Assembly (NCBI GenBank): GCA_021783175.1
Contig: JAJXUF010000066.1
Location: 1 to 16,983, forward strand
DNA: 16,983 nucleotides
Source: Pseudomonadota bacterium
GTDB lineage: Bacteria; Pseudomonadota; Gammaproteobacteria; Acidiferrobacterales; UBA6901
Direction: 5' to 3'
Each line of letters starts with the position of its first letter. Within the stretch, counting starts at the first letter, position 1. A model generated the notes under the pieces. It was not told where the DNA came from. It was given only the letters and a program-made list of their open reading frames with translations, and ran no database searches. This document shows, one piece after another, positions 6,466-13,546 of the stretch. The position numbers were made by a program, and so were the translations under genes.

Positions 6466-7349
6466 GGCGAAAAGAACTTGTGATGAACATGCGACCAGAG
6501 CAGGGGAATACCTTGAAATTCCAATCCGTATCCATGCGCAGTCAGGCAGCAACACAGGCGCGATTTGAGCAGGGCAAGAAGTCGCGGTTCCGTTTCAACT
6601 GGACGACGCCGCTGGTTCTCGTTGGAGTGTTGGTGATCTGGCAACTGGTAACCATTCTCAAGGTTTTCCCGCCCTTTGCCCTGCCATCGCCAATAGCGGT
6701 TTGGCAATCATTGGTAACAATTTTGCGTGAGGGTTATGGCGGCCAAACCTTGGCTAACGACATTTTCATCAGTTCTTTCCGAATTCTAATCGGTTTTGTT
6801 GGGGCGATTGTGATCGGAGTGCCGATCGGATTGATGATGTCAAGAAATAAAGTCGTATTTGATATTATCGACCCGATGCTTCAGTTCATACGTCCCGTGC
6901 CGCCGCTTGCCTATATTCCCCTGCTCGTGGTTTGGTTTGGTATCGGGGAACTCCCGAAAGTCATTCTGATTCTGGTTGGAACGATTCCTGTCATCATTAT
7001 CGGGACGATGTCGGGCGTGAAAAGTACGCCGCCACTACGCATTTCGGTTGCAAGGACGCTTGGAGCGACCAATGGGCAGATTTTTCGCAAGGTCGTACTG
7101 CCTTCAGCACTTCCCGAGATTTTCACTGCCATGCGGGTCGGAATCGGTGTTGCATGGACCTGCTTGGTGGCGGCGGAGCTGATCGCTGCGAGCAGTGGTT
7201 TGGGCTGGCTGGTTCAGTTTGCAGGACAGGCTCTGCAGGTGAGTATCGTTATTGTCGGAATCGTCATCATCGGGCTGATTGGCTACGGTATGGAACTGGT
7301 CATTCGGAAAATTGAAAACATAGTTGTACCTTGGCGCGGCCAGGGCTGA
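6462..7349 (+). CDS. tauC: Taurine/sulfonate-type ABC transporter permease
   Basis: This 295-residue inner-membrane permease is of the TauC/SsuC/NrtB type. About six membrane segments start near residue 50. The stretch RPVPPLAYIPLLVVWFGIGE matches E. coli TauC nearly exactly. The coupling-helix region ARTLGATNGQIFRKVVLPSA (the 'EAA' motif) is followed by LPEIFTAMRVGIGVAWTCLV and AAELIAASSGLGWLVQFAG, all strongly TauC-like. The ATG at 6462 overlaps the tauX stop (ATGA), suggesting translational coupling. The result is about 20 residues longer than typical TauC, and Met8 (6483) or Met25 (6534) are possible later starts because no clear ribosome binding site marks any of them. It works with the binding protein and ATPase that follow. 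Codon use is A+T-richer than in the sau genes. Confidence 0.85.
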   Translation: MRRKELVMNMRPEQGNTLKFQSVSMRSQAATQARFEQGKKSRFRFNWTTPLVLVGVLVIWQLVTILKVFPPFALPSPIAVWQSLVTILREGYGGQTLANDIFISSFRILIGFVGAIVIGVPIGLMMSRNKVVFDIIDPMLQFIRPVPPLAYIPLLVVWFGIGELPKVILILVGTIPVIIIGTMSGVKSTPPLRISVARTLGATNGQIFRKVVLPSALPEIFTAMRVGIGVAWTCLVAAELIAASSGLGWLVQFAGQALQVSIVIVGIVIIGLIGYGMELVIRKIENIVVPWRGQG

Positions 7350-7367
7350 ACCTTAAAGGTGAAAATG

Positions 7368-8387
7368 ATGAAATCAGTTCGATGGATGAAACTTGCATAT
7401 ATTCCGTTGCTGGCTTGTATCACGTTGGTACCGGCCGCCGTTTATGCCGCTTCGCGGTCTGACGCGATCATCGGCTACGAGAATAACGGAGCCGATCCCT
7501 ATATGGTTTCGATGGCAGACAAATTATTCGAAAAACATATGCACGCGAATGTTGAGTACAAGATGTTCAGTTCCGGCCCAGCTGCAATGAGTGCACTAGC
7601 ATCGAACAGTCTTAATTTCATGTGCGGCATCGGGATACCGCCGTTAGTGACAGCGATTGCGCAAGGCTTGCCAATGACGATTGTTTACAATCAAGAACGC
7701 TACACGAATGCAGCAGGGATTGTGGTTAAGGCTGGCAGCGGGATCAAGGATGTTTCAGAGCTTTCAGGTAAAAAAATTGCCATCGTCGCAGGATCGCAAT
7801 CATCTTTCGAATTAGCCACTTTCCTATCCGAGGCGCATGTGCCATATGCCTCTGTGACTCAGATTAATATGGCGCCGCCGCAGATGCGTACTTCATGGGT
7901 TACGGGGGATATATACGCTGCCATCGTTTGGGATCCGGTGTTTAGCGCACTACGCGAGGCCGGCGGAAAGGTGATCAAGACTGATGCTGACTTGCCGCGG
8001 TCTGCGTCAAGTTATAACGTCTGCATTGCCAATGCAGACTGGGCAAAGGCACATCCGGAGTTGGTCCGCGGCTTCGTGGGCGCGCTTGACGAAGGCTACA
8101 AAATCACCAAGGACGATCCGAAAAAAGCCCTGCAGGCGATGGCCAAGGAAACTGGGGTAACGGTTCCAATGGCGCGTAGCCAACTCGCTGGCTACGAAAT
8201 ATTTTCAGGGAAGGATCAAACCACTGAGAAGGTCATGGGCAGCGGCAAAGGCATCAATAGTTCGGCAACCTATCAAACACTGGTGAACACCGCCAAGGTT
8301 CTCAAGGATATTGGGCGGATACAGGATGTGCCCTCGAACTTCAGTGCCAACGTCGCCCCGCAATTCTCTGCCTTCCTATCCCACTAA
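7368..8387 (+). CDS. tauA: Taurine-type ABC transporter substrate-binding protein, periplasmic
   Basis: This 339-residue periplasmic solute-binding protein is of the TauA/SsuA (NMT1-like) class. A Sec signal peptide is evident: a positive start (MKSVRWMK), a hydrophobic core, and a likely cut after PAAVYA. Mature motifs include FSSGPAAMSALASNSLNFMC, corresponding to the TauA 'DSGASIVRALASGDVQIG' element, SGKKIAIVAGSQSSFELAT, and TGDIYAAIVWDPVFSALRE, matching the TauA ligand-pocket loop GDIDGAYVW. The start at 7368 has AAGGTG six bases upstream; GTG 7359 or ATG 7365 would add two or three residues. It lies 18 bp after the permease. Similarity to TauA is real but moderate, so another small sulfonate or a related anion is possible. 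Confidence 0.78.
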   Translation: MKSVRWMKLAYIPLLACITLVPAAVYAASRSDAIIGYENNGADPYMVSMADKLFEKHMHANVEYKMFSSGPAAMSALASNSLNFMCGIGIPPLVTAIAQGLPMTIVYNQERYTNAAGIVVKAGSGIKDVSELSGKKIAIVAGSQSSFELATFLSEAHVPYASVTQINMAPPQMRTSWVTGDIYAAIVWDPVFSALREAGGKVIKTDADLPRSASSYNVCIANADWAKAHPELVRGFVGALDEGYKITKDDPKKALQAMAKETGVTVPMARSQLAGYEIFSGKDQTTEKVMGSGKGINSSATYQTLVNTAKVLKDIGRIQDVPSNFSANVAPQFSAFLSH

Positions 8388-8407
8388 ACTGATTGGTGGA
8401 GTTGAAC

Positions 8408-9145
8408 GTGAATATTGTTATCGATTCTCTCTATAAAACCTTCGGCGGCACAACCGCACTCGAAAACATCAACCTGCAATTCGAGAGCGGCGAATTCATC
8501 ACGGTGTTGGGATCGTCGGGTTGTGGCAAGACGACACTCCTACACCTGCTGGCTGGGTTGGCAATACCGACGAAGGGAGCGATTTACGTCGACGGCGAGC
8601 AAAAGGATCAGCCTGGCGCGGACCGTGTGGTCGTATTTCAGCAGGCCGGCCTGTTCCCATGGCTTAGCGTGGAAGACAACATCGAGTTCGGCTTATCGCT
8701 GCACGGGGTATCCAAGAAGGAGCGCCGTAAGGCTTCATCGGACATCCTGCGCATCATCGGACTCGAGGGCTTCGCGTCCCACAAGCCTTACGAGCTATCG
8801 GGGGGCATGCAGCAGCGGGTCGCGATTGCTCGCGCACTGGTGATGAAGCCGAAGGTGTTGCTGATGGACGAGCCGTTCGGCGCACTTGATGCCCAGACAC
8901 GTGCGTCGATGCAGTCTTTTTTGGTTACGCTGTGGGATCAGTTGCATTGCACCATCGTATTCATTACGCACGACATTGACGAAGCAATTTTTCTTGGCAC
9001 CAGACTGATCGTGCTGACGGCCAGACCAGGCCGGGTCGCGCTGGACATACCCATCGAACTGGAGCGTCCCCGCTTGGCCGAGATCGCCTTCGACCCGCAT
9101 TTCCTGGATCTGAAAAAACGCGCGATGTCTATTCTGGCACACTGA
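8408..9145 (+). CDS. tauB: Taurine/sulfonate-type ABC transporter ATP-binding protein
   Basis: This 245-residue cytosolic ATPase drives the importer. All nucleotide-binding motifs are intact: Walker A GSSGCGKT (35-42), Q-loop VFQQAGLFPWL (76-86), signature LSGGMQQRVAIARAL (130-144), Walker B LLMDEPFGALD (151-161) and H-loop ITHDIDEA (186-193). FQQAGLFPWL and the C-terminal TARPGRV segment are usual in TauB/SsuB/NrtD ATPases. The GTG at 8408 is chosen because GGTGGAG (8395-8401) lies six bases before it; longer TTG/GTG starts at 8393-8402 would fall on that site. It follows the binding protein by 20 bp and ends 47 bp before the convergent MocR gene. No clear terminator is visible between them. 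Confidence 0.88.
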   Translation: MNIVIDSLYKTFGGTTALENINLQFESGEFITVLGSSGCGKTTLLHLLAGLAIPTKGAIYVDGEQKDQPGADRVVVFQQAGLFPWLSVEDNIEFGLSLHGVSKKERRKASSDILRIIGLEGFASHKPYELSGGMQQRVAIARALVMKPKVLLMDEPFGALDAQTRASMQSFLVTLWDQLHCTIVFITHDIDEAIFLGTRLIVLTARPGRVALDIPIELERPRLAEIAFDPHFLDLKKRAMSILAH

Positions 9146-9192
9146 ATGCGGCTGCAGCATTGGCCTGTAGAGGCGAGCGGGGCCAGTTAAGG

Positions 9193-10698
9193 TCAGTTGC
9201 CTTGCAGCGAGCGGATTACTTGGCCGAGGATGGCAATGCCAGGCCCAATCGCCTTCTCGGGAATCGATTGGAAGCCCAGGCGCAGGAACGAGCCAGGCGC
9301 GGGGGTCGAGAAAAAGAATACGTCCCCAGGCTCGAGCAGGACGCCCCGGGCGGCAGCCTGCAGCTGCAACGTACTGGTGCACAGGCCTTCAGGAAGCCGT
9401 ACCCAGCACGAGCCTCCCCCGATGATTGAAGTGACCTCGCATTGCGGCGCGTGCTGGGCCAGTGCGTCGAGCATGGCGCGACAGCGCTCGCTGTGCGCCA
9501 GCGCGACGCGCCGTAACTGCGAGTCGTGATGGCCCAGCGATAGAAATAGTGCGAAGGCGCGCTGGATGAATGCCGAAGGGTGGCGCAGCATGAGGCGACG
9601 CAGGGCGCGAAATTCGGCGATCAGTTCCTCCGGGGCGACGATATAGCCCAGTCGCAACCCCGGTGCCCAGCTCTTGGAGAGGCTGCCGATGTAGATCACA
9701 CGGTTGTTGTGGTCCAGGCTCTTCAGCGCCGGTATCGGGTCACCGCCAAAACGGTTCTCGCTCTCAAAGTCGTCCTCAATGATGATGAAATCGCGCTCGT
9801 CAGCCCGTCGTAACAGTTCGAGGCGACTCTCCAGTGGCATTGTCACTCCGGTCGGGCACTGGTGGCTCGGCGTGACGTACAGGTAGTCGACGTGGTCGAG
9901 CCGACTGTCGATGGGGAGCCCGTGATGATCGACCGCGATCGGCAGCAGATGGGGTGTGCGTCTAGCGAAAATGTTTCGCGCATCGGGATAGCCGGGATCT
10001 TCCAGAGCCACCCGCGAGTCCTCGCCAATCAGCAGGTCAGCGACTAGATACATTGCATGCTGCGCGCCGACGGTGACCATGATCTCGTCCGCCGCCGCCC
10101 ACACCCCACGACGCGGCAGGACGCGAGAGCGTATCTGCTGCACCAGCGAATCGTCGTCACGACTGATGTGATCCGGGGCCCAGTCACGGATGTCGAGTAC
10201 TGACAGCGCCTTCAGACAGCATTCGCGCCAGTTGGTGGTTGGGAACAGCGAGGCATCGAACTGCCCGTAAAGAAAGGGGTATGGGAATTTCTGCCAATCG
10301 GCCGGTTTGTGGATACTGCGCTGCGCAGTGGGGCGCAGGCGAAGCCTGGTGTGCCAGTTCGTTGATGCCAGCCCCCCGTTGTACCCACTGACGCCCTGCT
10401 TGGGCGCCACATGCTGTCCGACAACGAATTCCGGGTTGACGAAATGCCCGCTGCGCTGGCGCGACAGGAGGAAACCCTCGTCGCTCAGTTGTCTGTAGGC
10501 CAGAACCACCGTGTTACGTGCCACGCTGAGTTGATTCGCCATTTCGCGGCCGGAAGGAAGCGGCGCACCGGGCGCGATCCGACCATCGAGGATCGCCGAC
10601 ACCAGCATTTCTCTGATCCGCCCTTGCAGGCTCAGATTTTCCTGCGCCGAGCGTTGCAGGAGCTGTTTCCACAACAGTGGGGTGGAACGTGCTGGCAT
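9193..10698 (-). CDS. tauR: MocR-family regulator (GntR HTH fused to PLP aminotransferase-like domain), TauR-type
   Basis: This 501-residue MocR/PdxR-type transcription factor has an N-terminal winged HTH (about 12-90): LSLQGRIREMLVSAILDGR, LPSGREMANQLSVARNTVV, LAYRQLSDEGFL. A fold-type I aminotransferase-like domain follows (about 135-495). The PLP site looks intact: TPSHQCPTG (276-284), IIIEDDFESE (305-314) and the Schiff-base lysine Lys342 in GSLSKSWAPGLRLGY. The nearest characterised role in this context is TauR, a MocR activator of taurine genes in Rhodobacter capsulatus; GabR and PdxR are other family members. It sits between the tau transporter (convergent) and sauS (37 bp upstream, same strand). 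It is the natural candidate for the repeat sites between tauY and tauX. No Shine-Dalgarno precedes the ATG, so it may depend on read-through from sauS. The TauR assignment is inferred from neighbours. Confidence 0.85.
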   Translation of the reverse strand: MPARSTPLLWKQLLQRSAQENLSLQGRIREMLVSAILDGRIAPGAPLPSGREMANQLSVARNTVVLAYRQLSDEGFLLSRQRSGHFVNPEFVVGQHVAPKQGVSGYNGGLASTNWHTRLRLRPTAQRSIHKPADWQKFPYPFLYGQFDASLFPTTNWRECCLKALSVLDIRDWAPDHISRDDDSLVQQIRSRVLPRRGVWAAADEIMVTVGAQHAMYLVADLLIGEDSRVALEDPGYPDARNIFARRTPHLLPIAVDHHGLPIDSRLDHVDYLYVTPSHQCPTGVTMPLESRLELLRRADERDFIIIEDDFESENRFGGDPIPALKSLDHNNRVIYIGSLSKSWAPGLRLGYIVAPEELIAEFRALRRLMLRHPSAFIQRAFALFLSLGHHDSQLRRVALAHSERCRAMLDALAQHAPQCEVTSIIGGGSCWVRLPEGLCTSTLQLQAAARGVLLEPGDVFFFSTPAPGSFLRLGFQSIPEKAIGPGIAILGQVIRSLQGN

Positions 10699-10737
10699 CG
10701 TCTAGGACGGGGGCCTGCGCCCCGCCGCGCTGGCATC
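10691..10737 (-). repeat. 9-bp direct repeat spanning the MocR start codon and the sauS end
   Basis: GATGCCAGC occurs at 10737-10729 and again at 10699-10691 on the minus strand, 38 bp apart. The second copy covers the ATG of the MocR gene. Between them is a short GGGGC-GCAG-GCCCC hairpin (10723-10710). It could be an autoregulatory site, a local duplication, or chance. Confidence 0.35.
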
Positions 10738-12169
10738 AGACGATGCCGTGGCGTCGTTTGTACTCACCGAAAATATCCTGTGGAGAGGGCTCATCCGGAG
10801 TGCAGGGCGTTGCAATGCGCGTGATGTTAAGAAAATGCCTGTAATTCAGATTATCAGAAATGCTGTTGCGTCCCCAGGTGCCGCAACCCATCGACAACGA
10901 GAAGGGCAGTCCATTGTCGAAACTGCCCCCGGTGGCGAAGCAGTGCGCTTGGTTGACGATGATCCGACAGGCCGGCATGTGTAGGCCAAGCTGCAGTGGC
11001 CGATTGCGGTCCTCGGAGTGGATGCCGATGGAGTGTCCGGCGCCTTCGTGTGCATAGATGCACCGCACCTTGTCCATGGCCTCGGTGAATCCGCTGGCAC
11101 GGTAAACGGCTAGCACTGGCGAGAGCTTCTCGCCGGAAAACGGATGCTCGTCGCCAACCCCTGTCTCCTCGACCATGAGGAACTGCGCCCGTTCGAATTT
11201 TGGGCCCCGCAACCCGGCGAGTGCGGCGATGGTGGGAGCTGACTTGGCAGTTACAGCCGGTGAGAGCTTCCCATCGGGCCACATTGTGTCTTGCAGGCAT
11301 TGTTTTTGTGCCGCGTCGAGCAGCACGCCGCCTTGGCGGAGCAGAGCGTCGATGGTGGCACCATACACGGCATCCACGATGACAAGACTATTTTCCGACG
11401 AACAACTGGTGGCGTTGTCGAATACTTTCGATCGGCGGATTTTCTGCGCCGCCTGTTCGACATTGCAGGTTTCGTCGACGATCACAGCGACGTTGCCAGC
11501 GCCCACGCCTATCGCCGGGGTGCCGCTAGCGTACGCCGCACGCACATTGCTCTGCGATCCCGTGACTACGACGAGGTCAACCTGACGCATCAATTCCTGG
11601 GTCGCAGACTTGGTCACTGGGGCAGGCAACAGCTGTACGAGGTCGTGCGGCGCGCCGATGCGGTCGAGTTCCTCGCATATGTACTGCAGCAGTAGCGTGC
11701 CTGTGCTGTAGCCCTTCGGTGACGGCGACAGAATGATGGTATTGCGCCCCTTCAGGGCGTTGATGATCTTGTTCGCTGGTGTGGCCGCCGGATTGGTCGA
11801 GGGGGTGACGGCGCCGACGACCCCGACCGGGCGAGCGATCTCGATGACACCCTTAGCCGGGTCCTCGCCTATCACGCCGACCGACTTACAGCCGCGCAGA
11901 TCGCGCAACAAACCCAGGGTCTTGCGATGATTCTTGATCACCTTGTCGGCTACGTTGCCCAGCCCTGTGTCAGCGACGGCACGCTCGGCCAGCGCCCGAT
12001 TGCGCCGTGGCTCCATGATGGCCCAACCAACAGCGAGTACAACCTCGTCGACCTGTTCCTGGGTGTAGCGCTCGAACTGGTGCTGGGCAACGCGTGCACG
12101 CGCCACGCAGGCCGACACTTGGGCTAGCACCTCGCCAGTTGTGCCAGGGGAGGCTTGTATGGTGATCAT
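10736..12169 (-). CDS. sauS: Sulfoacetaldehyde dehydrogenase, CoA-acylating
   Basis: This 477-residue acylating aldehyde dehydrogenase is distinguished from ordinary ALDHs by its PduP/EutE-like layout. Marks are IARPVGVVGAVTPSTNPAAT (111-130), ALKGRNTIILSPSPKG (138-153), the glycine-rich TPAIGVGAGNVAVIVDE (217-233), and the catalytic Cys256 in FDNATSCSSEN. In C. necator H16, SauS reduces sulfoacetyl-CoA with NADPH to sulfoacetaldehyde plus CoA. The presence of an AMP-forming acyl-CoA ligase, an MFS transporter and an IclR regulator beside it makes SauS the best call; another short acyl-CoA-linked aldehyde is the alternative. AAGGAT five bases upstream supports the ATG at 12169. It follows the IclR gene by 48 bp on the same strand, so the two are probably co-transcribed. 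In C. necator sauS instead leads sauTU. Confidence 0.8.
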   Translation of the reverse strand: MITIQASPGTTGEVLAQVSACVARARVAQHQFERYTQEQVDEVVLAVGWAIMEPRRNRALAERAVADTGLGNVADKVIKNHRKTLGLLRDLRGCKSVGVIGEDPAKGVIEIARPVGVVGAVTPSTNPAATPANKIINALKGRNTIILSPSPKGYSTGTLLLQYICEELDRIGAPHDLVQLLPAPVTKSATQELMRQVDLVVVTGSQSNVRAAYASGTPAIGVGAGNVAVIVDETCNVEQAAQKIRRSKVFDNATSCSSENSLVIVDAVYGATIDALLRQGGVLLDAAQKQCLQDTMWPDGKLSPAVTAKSAPTIAALAGLRGPKFERAQFLMVEETGVGDEHPFSGEKLSPVLAVYRASGFTEAMDKVRCIYAHEGAGHSIGIHSEDRNRPLQLGLHMPACRIIVNQAHCFATGGSFDNGLPFSLSMGCGTWGRNSISDNLNYRHFLNITRIATPCTPDEPSPQDIFGEYKRRHGIV

Positions 12170-12217
12170 GAAATATCCTTGTCAAATCAGTGGAAGAAAA
12201 CGGCGTCAGTCACAGCG

Positions 12218-13036
12218 TCAAAGCTGTTCGGCGTCAACTTCTTGAGTGTCGCGTTGGACACGTACCCTGCGTGGCGTTGGCGGCGTCACCATAGCGGCGA
12301 TCGCTGCTGCGGCTTCGCGCAGCACTGGTAAGTGTTCGAGCAGGCCGTTGATATCGGATCGGGCCAAGGGTGCCTGCACCGCGATCGCAGCCCAGGCGCG
12401 GTAGGCGTCGCGCATCACTGGCACGGCGATCGACACCATACCGTGGATGAATTCCTGGTCGTTTAGGCCGATGCGGCGCTTGCGGGTTTCGACCAGATCT
12501 TGGCGGAGATGTGCGGCGTCAGTGATGGTGAAATCGGTCATTTTTTTCAGCGGTAGCGCGTCGACGATGCGGTTGCGCAACGCAGCCGGCTGTAGGCTCA
12601 GTAGGAGCTTGCCGCTAGAGGTGCAATGCAGCGGGACATGCGAACCCGGTTGCAGGTGCATGCGTAGTGGCGAGGCGGTCTCGACTCGATCGAGGTAGAC
12701 CACCTCGTCGCCGTCGAGCACGGTCAGGTTGACGGTTTCGCCGATGCGCTCGCCGAGCTTGCGTAGCACGGCATGGCGGGCGGTGGCCGGCCCCGAGTGC
12801 ATCAGTAGTGCCACGCTCATGTTGCGCACCCGCCCACCGCATTCGTAACCCTGGCCATCGACGTCGCGAATCACCAGATCGGCAGCGCACAGGGTTTTTA
12901 GGATCCGATGCACGGTCTGCTTGGGCAGTTCCAAGCCGTTGGCGAGTTGCATCAGACTCATCGATTGAACTCCGGCCAGTAGCTCGAGCACCCGAAAGGC
13001 ACGCACCGCCGCAGCGTTCGACTGATTTGAGTTCAT
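12218..13036 (-). CDS. sauR: IclR-family transcriptional regulator of the sulfoacetate genes
   Basis: This 272-residue IclR-type regulator has a winged helix-turn-helix at about residues 8-65 (AFRVLELLAGVQSMSLMQLA, LPKQTVHRILKTLCAADLV) and a GAF-like effector domain at about 75-250 containing NLTVLDGDEVVYLDRVE, CTSSGKLLLSLQP, and GLNDQEFIHGMVSIAVPV. The C-terminus carries a short basic, proline-rich tail. It is divergent from sauT-sauU across a 506-bp spacer full of symmetric sequences, the usual position for a local regulator. As I recall the single sau regulator of C. necator is also divergent to its target operon, hence the symbol. No strong ribosome binding site precedes the ATG at 13036. 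A perfect 20-bp palindrome 38 bp upstream suggests autoregulation. Confidence 0.8.
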   Translation of the reverse strand: MNSNQSNAAAVRAFRVLELLAGVQSMSLMQLANGLELPKQTVHRILKTLCAADLVIRDVDGQGYECGGRVRNMSVALLMHSGPATARHAVLRKLGERIGETVNLTVLDGDEVVYLDRVETASPLRMHLQPGSHVPLHCTSSGKLLLSLQPAALRNRIVDALPLKKMTDFTITDAAHLRQDLVETRKRRIGLNDQEFIHGMVSIAVPVMRDAYRAWAAIAVQAPLARSDINGLLEHLPVLREAAAAIAAMVTPPTPRRVRVQRDTQEVDAEQL

Positions 13037-13074
13037 GGCAAGTCAGGGTTTCGAAGTGCAGTCGGCAGTAATGC

Positions 13075-13094
13075 GCCACCCTGTACAGGGTGGC
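13075..13094. promoter_or_regulatory. Perfect 20-bp palindrome upstream of the IclR gene
   Basis: GCCACCCTGT is followed immediately by its exact reverse complement ACAGGGTGGC, with no spacer. It lies 38 bp before the IclR start codon. No T-tract follows on either strand, so it is more likely a protein-binding site (autorepression by the IclR protein, or another regulator) than a terminator. Confidence 0.55.
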
Positions 13095-13217
13095 AGTCAG
13101 ACATTGCTCAAACTGGCATGGGCAACGGACAAATCGTGATCATGTGTGGTGGTGCAAGCGCCGGCTGCGCGATTGAAAGCAACTATATCTAGTTTTCTGG
13201 TGGCGAACGACACCATA

Positions 13218-13297
13218 TTGTCCCGAAAACGGAGAAATATTCAAATCGAATTAACACAAACCCTCAGATAGCTTATAAAAGTCAAAAAACGGGACAA
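13218..13297. promoter_or_regulatory. Inverted 8-bp operator-like sites bracketing the sauTU promoter
   Basis: TTGTCCCG (13218-13225) and its exact reverse complement CGGGACAA (13290-13297) have centres 72 bp apart, close to seven helical turns. The first lies about 26 bp upstream of the -35 box, the second just at or after the expected transcription start. This suits a dimeric regulator, probably the IclR protein, binding two sites with looping. Confidence 0.5.
13251..13279 (+). promoter_or_regulatory. sigma70-like promoter for sauT-sauU
   Basis: TTAACA (13251-13256) and TATAAA (13274-13279) are separated by exactly 17 bp; each box differs from consensus at one position. The start site would be near 13286, giving a leader of about 255 nt before the sauT ATG. 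It is the best promoter sequence I see in the window. Confidence 0.6.
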
Positions 13298-13414
13298 CTG
13301 GTTCCTCTATTTGCTTAAATTCAATCAAATCACGCATCGGTCGAAGCGGTTGCACCAAGCAAAACCCAATTCGCACCGGTCCTTGTAGCGTCCATCACCG
13401 AGCCTCATTCACAC

Positions 13415-13546
13415 ATGCCAGCCGAACCCTTCGAATCTGCCACTCAACCCGTTGCGGCCCACGCCGCAAGCAAACCACCTTCTCCTCGCCTAGGGTGTGT
13501 GCACTGCCGGTGTTCCGATTTTCTTTTGGTGAGCCGAGACCGATGA
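13415..13546 (+). CDS. Possible 43-codon upstream ORF whose stop overlaps the sauT start
   Basis: An ORF starting ATG CCA GCC at 13415 runs 43 codons through the sauT leader. It ends at TGA 13544-13546, overlapping the sauT ATG (13543-13545) as ATGA. The peptide begins MPAEPFESATQPVAAHAASK and ends with a Cys-rich CVHCRCSDFLLVSRDR. It lies between the predicted promoter and sauT and would fit a leader peptide or translational-coupling ORF. No good ribosome binding site precedes it and I recognise no family, so it may be chance. Confidence 0.25.
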   Translation: MPAEPFESATQPVAAHAASKPPSPRLGCVHCRCSDFLLVSRDR

